9,711 nucleotides of DNA from Bacteroidia bacterium (GTDB lineage: Bacteria > Bacteroidota > Bacteroidia > UKL13-3), in the NCBI GenBank assembly GCA_019454865.1, contig JACFNJ010000090.1, positions 1 to 9,711 on the forward strand, given 5' to 3'. The notes beneath the pieces are model-generated. The model saw only the letters and a program-made list of their open reading frames with translations, made no database searches and was not told the origin of the DNA. The first letter of the stretch is position 1; each line of letters opens with the position of its first letter. Below are positions 5,724 through 9,711 of the stretch, piece after piece. Made by a program: the position numbers and the translations under genes.

Positions 5724-7553
5724 TTATGAAAACGCCTGCATTTCGCTTAATCGTTTATATACTCCATTTTGTAAAATTAATTCGTTGTGCGTTCCTGTTT
5801 CAATTATTTCTCCTTGTTGCATTACAATTATTTTATCTGCATGTTGTATGGTGCTTAAACGATGTGCAATTACAATACTAGTTCGGTTTTTCATTAAATT
5901 TTGTATGGCTTCTTGCACTAAACGTTCGCTTTCGGTATCAAGTGCTGAAGTTGCTTCGTCTAATATTAATATCGGTGGATTTTTTAAAACAGCACGTGCA
6001 ATGCTTATTCGCTGGCGTTGCCCACCACTTAGTCGATTGCCCCTGTCGCCAATATTTGTTTGGTATCCGTTTTCCATTTGTATGATAAATTCATGTGCAT
6101 TTGCAATTTTTGAAGCTTCTATTACATCTTGTTCATGTGCATTTTCAATCCCAAATGCTATATTATTAAAAACGGTATCGTTAAATAAAATACTTTCTTG
6201 TGTAACTATTCCCATTAATTGATTCAGCTCACTAAGTTTCATCTTTTTTATATTTAATCCGTCAATGGTTATTTCTCCTTCATTCACATCATAAAAGCGC
6301 GGTAACAAATCGGCCATTGTACTTTTACCTGCACCGCTTTGGCCAACTAATGCTATCATTTCGCCTTTATTTATTGTTAGGTTAATGTTATTTACCACTT
6401 TTTTTTCAGCATAGCTAAAGCTTACATTTTGGTATTGAATTTTTTCTCTAAAATCATTTTTTTTAATTGGGTTTTCAGCTTCTGTAATTGCAACCGGAGT
6501 ATCTAAAATTTTAAAAATGCGTTCGCCACTTGCAATTCCTCTTTGTATATTGGTTATGGCTGATGAAATTGCTTTTGCCGGAACCAAAATTTGTGAAAAT
6601 AATACGATGTATGTTATAAATTCACTTGCATTCAAATCACTTTGATTTTCTAATACCAATTGCCCACCATACAATAAAACCCACACCACTACTGTTACAC
6701 CTAGCACTTCCGAAAGTGGAGATGCTAATTCCCGTTTATTCCACATTCCCTTTAAAATATTGCGGTAGTCGTTGTTTTGTTGGTCAAATTTCTTTTTTAC
6801 ATATTGTTGGGCATTAAATGCTTTTATAATTCGTATGCCGCTTATGGTTTCCTCTATTATGCTCAATATATTACCTTGAATTTGCTGACCAATTTGCGCA
6901 TCCTTTTTTAATCGTTTTGATATATTGGAAATAATTAAGCTGGATAATGGAAGTACTAACAAAATAAATAATGTAAGTTTTACACTCATTGTAAAAAGCA
7001 AAACAAAATAGCCAGCTATCATTAATGGCTCACGAAAAATAACTTGTACCGAACTTACAACCGAAGCTTCTATTTCGGTTATATCGTTACTTAGCGTACT
7101 TATTAAATCTCCTTTCTTTTGGCTTTGAAAATATCCGGTATGTAAATCAATAATTTTATTGTATAGGCTTTTGCGAATATTCTTAATTACATCAACGCGC
7201 ATTTTACTTAACACCCGTTGCGACCAATATCGAAATGTGTTGGATAATACTACCGAAATAACAATTACACCACAAACAAATTTTAGTGCTCCACTTTGTC
7301 CGTATTGTCTAAAAATTTCTTGAAAGTAATAATTAAAAATACTTTTTGCATACTCAATATTTAATGCAAACTCAGGCTTGGCTGTAGCGATTTGTTGTAT
7401 TTCAATTTTTTGGAAAATTACATTTAATAAAGGTATTAGCAATGTAAAGTTGAGTAAGCCAAACACTACGGCTAGTACTGCTAATATTATGTACTTGGGT
7501 ACAAATTGATTAAACGGACGTGCAAATGAGAGTAACTTGAAATAAGTTTTCAT
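5724..7553 (-). CDS. MsbA-like ABC exporter (fused permease-ATPase half-transporter)
   Basis: 609-aa type IV ABC exporter that would work as a homodimer in the inner membrane, likely flipping or exporting a lipid or other hydrophobic substrate. N-terminal transmembrane domain with hydrophobic segments near 21-45, 92-107, 170-212 and 284-330, plus a coupling-helix region (EETISGIRIIKAFNAQ, 234-249) typical of MsbA/LmrA. The nucleotide-binding domain is intact: A-loop tyrosine in SFSYAEKK (Y381), Walker A GQSGAGKST (404-412), Q-loop Q452, signature LSGGQRQR (508-515), Walker B ILILDEATSALD (528-539), H-loop H564 in IAHRLSTI. The region around 46-90 between the first two helices is longer than in E. 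coli MsbA (582 aa). It is the first gene of the ABC-thioesterase-SDR operon; transcription must start in 7554-7635, where a 16-bp palindrome lies. Lipid A core export is a plausible role, but several paralogues exist in this phylum. Confidence 0.92.
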   Translation of the reverse strand: MKTYFKLLSFARPFNQFVPKYIILAVLAVVFGLLNFTLLIPLLNVIFQKIEIQQIATAKPEFALNIEYAKSIFNYYFQEIFRQYGQSGALKFVCGVIVISVVLSNTFRYWSQRVLSKMRVDVIKNIRKSLYNKIIDLHTGYFQSQKKGDLISTLSNDITEIEASVVSSVQVIFREPLMIAGYFVLLFTMSVKLTLFILLVLPLSSLIISNISKRLKKDAQIGQQIQGNILSIIEETISGIRIIKAFNAQQYVKKKFDQQNNDYRNILKGMWNKRELASPLSEVLGVTVVVWVLLYGGQLVLENQSDLNASEFITYIVLFSQILVPAKAISSAITNIQRGIASGERIFKILDTPVAITEAENPIKKNDFREKIQYQNVSFSYAEKKVVNNINLTINKGEMIALVGQSGAGKSTMADLLPRFYDVNEGEITIDGLNIKKMKLSELNQLMGIVTQESILFNDTVFNNIAFGIENAHEQDVIEASKIANAHEFIIQMENGYQTNIGDRGNRLSGGQRQRISIARAVLKNPPILILDEATSALDTESERLVQEAIQNLMKNRTSIVIAHRLSTIQHADKIIVMQQGEIIETGTHNELILQNGVYKRLSEMQAFS

Positions 7554-7567
7554 GGTATTAAAGCTCG

Positions 7568-7583
7568 CAATTTACGTAAATTG
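7568..7583. promoter_or_regulatory. Perfect 16-bp palindrome upstream of the ABC exporter operon
   Basis: CAATTTACGTAAATTG is identical to its reverse complement, with no spacer and eight-base half sites. It lies 14 bp upstream of the ATG (7553) of the ABC exporter, between the tRNA terminator and the gene. This is the size and position expected of an operator for a dimeric repressor, but no cognate regulator is encoded nearby and no convincing TAnnTTTG box was found in the same 80 bp. It could also form a short hairpin in the 5' leader. Confidence 0.45.
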
Positions 7584-7635
7584 TTAAATGTGTTTATAGA
7601 TACCAAACCAAAATGTGCAGAATAGGTTGAATAAT

Positions 7636-7664
7636 AAAAAAGCCCCTACAAGTGTAAGGGCTTT
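7636..7664 (-). terminator. Intrinsic terminator of the tRNA-Arg gene
   Basis: Read on the minus strand: AAAGCCC (7664-7658), one mismatched base, TACA paired with TGTA around a tight loop, another mismatched base, then GGGCTTT (7645-7639), followed by further T residues to 7636. The stem begins 4 nt after the encoded CCA end of the tRNA. The T tract lies only in the minus-strand direction, so it separates the tRNA transcript from the ABC operon. Confidence 0.85.
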
Positions 7665-7668
7665 ATGC

Positions 7669-7745
7669 TGGTGGTCTCGACAGGATTCAAACCTGTAACC
7701 TTCTGATCCGTAGTCAGATGCTCTATTCAGTTAAGCTACGAAACC
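7669..7745 (-). tRNA. tRNA-Arg (anticodon ACG)
   Basis: 77 nt including an encoded CCA (7671-7669). The acceptor stem GGTTTCG/CGAGACC pairs fully with one T-G wobble. The D stem is GCTT/GAGC, the anticodon stem TCTGA/TCAGA around loop CTACGGA gives anticodon ACG, the variable loop is AGGTT, and the T stem is ACAGG/CCTGT. A34 would be deaminated to inosine by TadA, letting it read CGU, CGC and CGA. Oddly, the D loop AACTGAATA has A instead of G at position 19, and the T loop TTTGAAT has T instead of C at 56. These two bases form the D-loop/T-loop tertiary pair, and the changes compensate each other (A19-U56). The gene has its own promoter (7762-7792) and terminator (7636-7664). Confidence 0.95.
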
Positions 7746-7750
7746 ATTCC

Positions 7751-7800
7751 TTTGAGGACTGCAAATATATAATTGTTGCTAAATATAGCAAACCCTCAAA
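7751..7800. repeat. Nested inverted repeats around the tRNA promoter
   Basis: Outer arms TTTGAGG (7751-7757) and CCTCAAA (7794-7800) are perfect 7-bp complements 36 bp apart. Inside them TTGCTA (7776-7781) and TAGCAA (7786-7791) form a 6-bp stem with a 4-nt loop. On the minus strand the outer arms bracket the -33 and -7 elements of the tRNA promoter, and the inner hairpin includes the -33 box. No T tract follows either stem, so they do not look like a terminator for the peroxiredoxin gene. A protein-binding or RNA-structure role is possible but unproven. Confidence 0.4.
7762..7792 (-). promoter_or_regulatory. Bacteroidota-type promoter of tRNA-Arg
   Basis: On the minus strand TTTG (7792-7789), exactly 19 nt, then TATATTTG (7769-7762), a full match to the Bacteroidota housekeeping consensus TTTG-N19-TAnnTTTG. 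The transcription start would fall around 7755-7757, about ten bases before the mature tRNA 5' end at 7745, leaving a short leader for RNase P. This makes the tRNA independent of the upstream peroxiredoxin gene. Confidence 0.78.
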
Positions 7801-7808
7801 CGAAATTT

Positions 7809-8282
7809 TTATTTTAATTTTTCTAATGTTGCGTTAATGGCTGAAAAATCAGGCAAGTCACCGGGTTTTTCCAAAACTTCTGCATATTGTATAGTTCCAT
7901 TTTTATCAATTACAAAAGCTGAACGCTTTGCAACACCTTTCATTCCTAATGCCGGAAAATTTTCAAATAATGCACCATAAGCAGCTGATGTTTCTTTGTT
8001 AAAATCACTTAATAAGTCAAATGGTAGGTTTTGTTCAGCCTTAAACTTACCTAATGCAAAAGCAGAGTCAACAGATATTGCAACAACATCAGCATTGTCA
8101 TTTTTGTATAATTGTATTGCATCGCGAATTGTACATAACTGCGTAGTACATACACCGGTAAATGCTAATGGAAAGAAATGAACAATTACATTTTTACCTT
8201 TAAAGTTTGCTAACGAAACTTCATTTTTTTCTGTATTAAAAAGTGTGAAATCTGGGGCTTTATCGCCAATTTTTAGTGCCAT
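7809..8282 (-). CDS. Peroxiredoxin (AhpC/TSA family, AhpE-like)
   Basis: 157-aa thioredoxin-fold peroxidase that reduces hydrogen peroxide and organic hydroperoxides in the cytoplasm. The N-terminus KIGDKAPDFTL is typical. The active-site motif PxxxTxxC is P38-LAF-T42-GV-C45, giving peroxidatic cysteine C45. C50, five residues on (CTTQLC), is a possible resolving cysteine, so the enzyme could be 1-Cys AhpE-like or an atypical 2-Cys type. R120 in VAKRSAFVID is the conserved active-site arginine, followed by DKNGTIQYAEV. There is no C-terminal 2-Cys tail as in AhpC. The ATG lies 11 bp after the stop of the NlpC/P60 gene, so the two are probably cotranscribed. The following tRNA gene has its own promoter, and no terminator is obvious right after the stop. 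Confidence 0.92.
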   Translation of the reverse strand: MALKIGDKAPDFTLFNTEKNEVSLANFKGKNVIVHFFPLAFTGVCTTQLCTIRDAIQLYKNDNADVVAISVDSAFALGKFKAEQNLPFDLLSDFNKETSAAYGALFENFPALGMKGVAKRSAFVIDKNGTIQYAEVLEKPGDLPDFSAINATLEKLK

Positions 8283-8293
8283 AATTTTTTTGT

Positions 8294-9034
8294 TTAAATA
8301 ATTCTTTTAATGATTCTTAATTTATGTGAGTAGTTGTTTGATTCGTTTGGTAATATTCCGAAATGATCAATTCGGTCTATTCGTACTTTGCCTGAGGCGT
8401 GTATTATTGTTGAGTTGTTTAATAAAATTCCTACATGTGTTATTTTTCCTTCCAAGTTATCAAAAAAAGCTAAATCTCCGGTTTTTCCTTCTTCTATAAA
8501 CTGTATTGTTTTGCCAAGTTCTGCTTGTTGGTATGCATCGCGCGGTATATTTATACCATATTGTTTAAATACCATTTGAGTAAATCCACTGCAATCAATT
8601 CCCATAAAAGTTTTGCCTCCCCACAAATAGGGTGTGTTTAAATAATTTTTTGCAATGTTGGCTATTGGTTGTGTTTCAATTTGTATAGATTTTTCTTTAG
8701 TAAAGGTAATGTTTCCTAATGTAAAAGTATTGTTTGCAGGCAATGTTGCACCTGCAGGGATATATAATAAACCTAAATTGCAACGTAATACCGCAAAAGG
8801 AAAAGATGTATTTACTTCCCATTCCATTATTTCATCATTGTAGTTGGATGATTGTTTTTTACTGATGAATCCGGTATAATTATCCGTAATGGTAGTAATT
8901 TCAATCCACTCCTCTTCAATTTTATTAATTACGTATTGATCTCCAAATAATAATTGCGTAGTAATTTCGCTGGTACTATCCGGCATTTTTCGAACAGGTA
9001 CTACCGATAATGTGCAAATTCCTTTATTTTGCAT
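8294..9034 (-). CDS. SH3-like/NlpC-P60 peptidoglycan-peptide endopeptidase (C40)
   Basis: 246-aa cysteine peptidase. Residues ~5-60 form a bacterial SH3-like domain (GICTLSVVPVRK, TTQLLFGDQY, YTGFISKKQ), residues ~65-120 a second beta-rich segment, and ~122-246 the NlpC/P60 domain, with C148 in GIDCSGFTQM, H200 in KITHVGIL and H212 in IIHASG as the catalytic triad. The architecture resembles YkfC-type gamma-D-glutamyl-diamino acid endopeptidases that trim cell-wall peptides. No signal peptide is visible, which fits intracellular recycling of muropeptides. I chose ATG at 9034: eight codons earlier a TTG (9058) is in frame, but the family usually begins at the K-x-GIC-x-LS segment, and the longer start would crowd the divergent promoter. 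It is the first gene of an operon with the peroxiredoxin and is divergent from the HPt gene. Confidence 0.9.
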   Translation of the reverse strand: MQNKGICTLSVVPVRKMPDSTSEITTQLLFGDQYVINKIEEEWIEITTITDNYTGFISKKQSSNYNDEIMEWEVNTSFPFAVLRCNLGLLYIPAGATLPANNTFTLGNITFTKEKSIQIETQPIANIAKNYLNTPYLWGGKTFMGIDCSGFTQMVFKQYGINIPRDAYQQAELGKTIQFIEEGKTGDLAFFDNLEGKITHVGILLNNSTIIHASGKVRIDRIDHFGILPNESNNYSHKLRIIKRII

Positions 9035-9041
9035 GGTGTGC

Positions 9042-9072
9042 TTGCATAGAGGGCGCAAGATAATTAAATTTG
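9042..9072 (+). promoter_or_regulatory. Bacteroidota-type promoter of the HPt gene
   Basis: TTG (9042-9044), 20 nt, then TAAATTTG (9065-9072), matching TAnnTTTG. The start of transcription would fall a few bases before the ATG at 9081, giving a very short leader. The -33 element lies within the upstream part of the divergent NlpC/P60 gene region. The match supports the 9081 start codon over an upstream in-frame ATG at 9012. Confidence 0.55.
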
Positions 9073-9080
9073 GAAACAGA

Positions 9081-9446
9081 ATGGGTAATGAGCAAATTAA
9101 TATTTCTTATTTGGAAATGATTGCAGATGGCGATCTGGAGTTTATCATTCACATGTTAGATTTAATTTATGTTTCACTACCTAAGGATGTAAATGATATT
9201 TTAAATTTTGAAATACAAAAAGATTACAATCAAGTTGGGAGTACTGCACATCGGTTAAACAATAGTGTTTTGATGCTTAGTGAAACAGAAGTTTCAGAAT
9301 TGGTTATTAAAATTGAATTTATAGGTAAATCAGGTGAAGGGATTGAACAACTAAATTCATTAGTTCAAAATTTAAGTAAAGAATCGGAAATAATACTTTC
9401 AAAAATTGAAAATACAAAGAGGGTATTGGTATCAAAAGCAGGCTAA
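9081..9446 (+). CDS. HPt (histidine phosphotransfer)-domain-like protein
   Basis: 121-aa, almost entirely helical cytoplasmic protein. The pattern is that of an HPt four-helix bundle: SYLEMIADGDLEFIIHMLDL (9-28, the usual opening helix of Bacteroidota HPt proteins), a second helix SLPKDVNDILNFEIQKD, the histidine helix VGSTAHRLNNSVLML (52-66), and a last helix around 85-100. H57 is the likely phosphorylated residue. The usual HxLKxS is HRLNNS here, so the conserved lysine is asparagine. It probably relays phosphate between a hybrid histidine kinase and a response regulator encoded elsewhere; none is in the window. ATG 9081 was chosen because of the promoter match just upstream and because the longer start (9012) would run into the NlpC/P60 gene. 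The C-terminal tail beyond 100 is charged and may be a short coil. Confidence 0.72.
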   Translation: MGNEQINISYLEMIADGDLEFIIHMLDLIYVSLPKDVNDILNFEIQKDYNQVGSTAHRLNNSVLMLSETEVSELVIKIEFIGKSGEGIEQLNSLVQNLSKESEIILSKIENTKRVLVSKAG

Positions 9447-9514
9447 ATAACACTTCATTTTATTTGTTAAACATTTTGAAAACAAAGCGGTTAAATTCAT
9501 AAATCCCTAAATTG

Positions 9515-9530
9515 AAGTATAACTATACTT
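9515..9530. promoter_or_regulatory. 16-bp inverted repeat upstream of the polyprenyl synthase
   Basis: AAGTATA (9515-9521), spacer AC, TATACTT (9524-9530): perfect 7-bp arms. It sits in the ~105-bp gap between the HPt stop and the probable TTG start at 9552 of the next gene. No TAnnTTTG box is obvious there. Possible operator or leader hairpin, or chance in AT-rich DNA. The rest of this gap shows only a weak TTTGTT/AACAAA pairing near 9467-9486 that might help end the HPt transcript. Confidence 0.35.
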
Positions 9531-9551
9531 AATATATGAATTTACTTTAAA

Positions 9552-9711
9552 TTGCCTCGCATTTTGAGCTCAATTAATCACATAAAAGAACCGATAAGCA
9601 AGGAATTAGATTTGTTTGAAATCAAGTTTCGCGAAGCAATGAAAAGCAGTGTTCCATTGTTGGATACAATTATGACTTACATTGTAAAACGTAAAGGAAA
9701 ACAAATCCGAC
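9552..9711 (+). CDS. Polyprenyl diphosphate synthase, N-terminal fragment
   Basis: 53 codons run off the right edge. The reading is a typical start of the Bacteroidota trans-polyprenyl synthetase family (octaprenyl/heptaprenyl type): IKEPISKELDLFEIKFREAM (11-30), KSSVPLLDTIMTYIVKRKGK (31-50), QIR, just before the expected PMF segment. The aspartate-rich catalytic motifs lie outside the window. By family knowledge it elongates farnesyl diphosphate with isopentenyl diphosphate to make the quinone side chain (menaquinone in this phylum). No ATG is in frame before residue 30, which is inside the conserved region. The start must therefore be non-ATG: TTG at 9552 (used here) or TTG at 9564; an upstream TGA at 9537 limits the choice. 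A four-codon ATG mini-ORF (9536-9550) ends one base before the TTG. Confidence 0.85.
   Translation, partial: MPRILSSINHIKEPISKELDLFEIKFREAMKSSVPLLDTIMTYIVKRKGKQIR

Noticed and set aside
5785..6222. 145-codon plus-strand open frame inside the ABC exporter ATPase domain
   Set aside because: It is antisense to the Walker A to signature region; the Cys/Ile/Ser-rich product is what a reverse-strand shadow of this domain looks like.
9035..9058. TTG start at 9058 for the NlpC/P60 gene
   Set aside because: It adds eight residues not typical of the family, while the ATG at 9034 lies directly before the conserved SH3-like domain start.
9012..9080. Upstream in-frame ATG (9012) for the HPt gene
   Set aside because: The extra 23 residues would overlap the NlpC/P60 gene on the other strand and precede the TAAATTTG promoter box. 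They are also not HPt-like.
1..9711. Mobile element, phage, CRISPR or defence system
   Set aside because: No transposase, integrase, repeat-spacer array, terminal inverted repeats or target duplications were seen. The tRNA is not followed by an integrase or a duplicated tRNA end.

Overview
The window is AT-rich bacterial chromosome from a member of the Bacteroidota, probably a Chitinophagales/Sphingobacteriia-type lineage. The evidence is a truncated secreted protein ending in a type IX secretion (Por) sorting domain, a DUF2911 protein, and promoter-like sequences of the Bacteroidota type (TTTG/TTG, about 19-20 nt, then TAnnTTTG) instead of the usual -35/-10 boxes. There are also TTG starts and no clear Shine-Dalgarno sequences. 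No insertion sequence, phage gene, CRISPR array or transfer signature is visible. It reads as ordinary core chromosome, not an accessory island.

Layout. Bases 1-1071 (+) hold the C-terminal end of a T9SS cargo protein followed immediately by msrB, a methionine-R-sulfoxide reductase. Heme A synthase (ctaA, minus, 1073-2113) converges on msrB with a single base between the stop codons. A 96-bp divergent region holding a 19-bp dyad separates ctaA from a glutamate/dicarboxylate-type cation symporter (+, 2210-3562). The symporter ends at a strong bidirectional hairpin terminator (3575-3609). From there to 9034 everything is on the minus strand. In transcription order: an NlpC/P60 peptidase (9034-8294) and a peroxiredoxin (8282-7809), apparently one operon; tRNA-Arg(ACG) (7745-7669) with its own promoter and terminator; then an MsbA-like ABC exporter (7553-5724), a FlK-like hot-dog thioesterase (5714-5319) and a degenerate-active-site SDR protein (5315-4527), spaced 3-9 bp apart as an operon; and last a secreted DUF2911-TPR protein (4479-3628). 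At the right end an HPt-domain protein (+, 9081-9446), with a good promoter match of its own, precedes the 5' end of a polyprenyl diphosphate synthase that runs off the window.

How the genes fit together. Several products serve oxidative or envelope physiology: MsrB and peroxiredoxin repair or remove oxidative damage, CtaA and the polyprenyl synthase supply heme A and isoprenoid quinone/lipid carriers for respiration and the envelope, and the ABC exporter and NlpC/P60 enzyme act on envelope lipids and peptidoglycan fragments. The tightest functional unit is ABC exporter-thioesterase-SDR, which suggests acyl-thioester or lipid metabolism, but its substrate cannot be read from sequence.

Most notable signals. 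I did not find an obvious new multi-gene system. The best observations are: (1) a tRNA-Arg in which the near-invariant G19 and C56 are both changed, to A19 and U56, preserving the tertiary pair; (2) perfect palindromes close upstream of the symporter, the ABC operon and the polyprenyl synthase; (3) an SDR whose Tyr and Lys are replaced (SxxxR), sitting next to a thioesterase with the Thr/Glu/His spacing of fluoroacetyl-CoA thioesterase; and (4) a symporter with about 40-55 extra N-terminal residues that look like a transmembrane hairpin.
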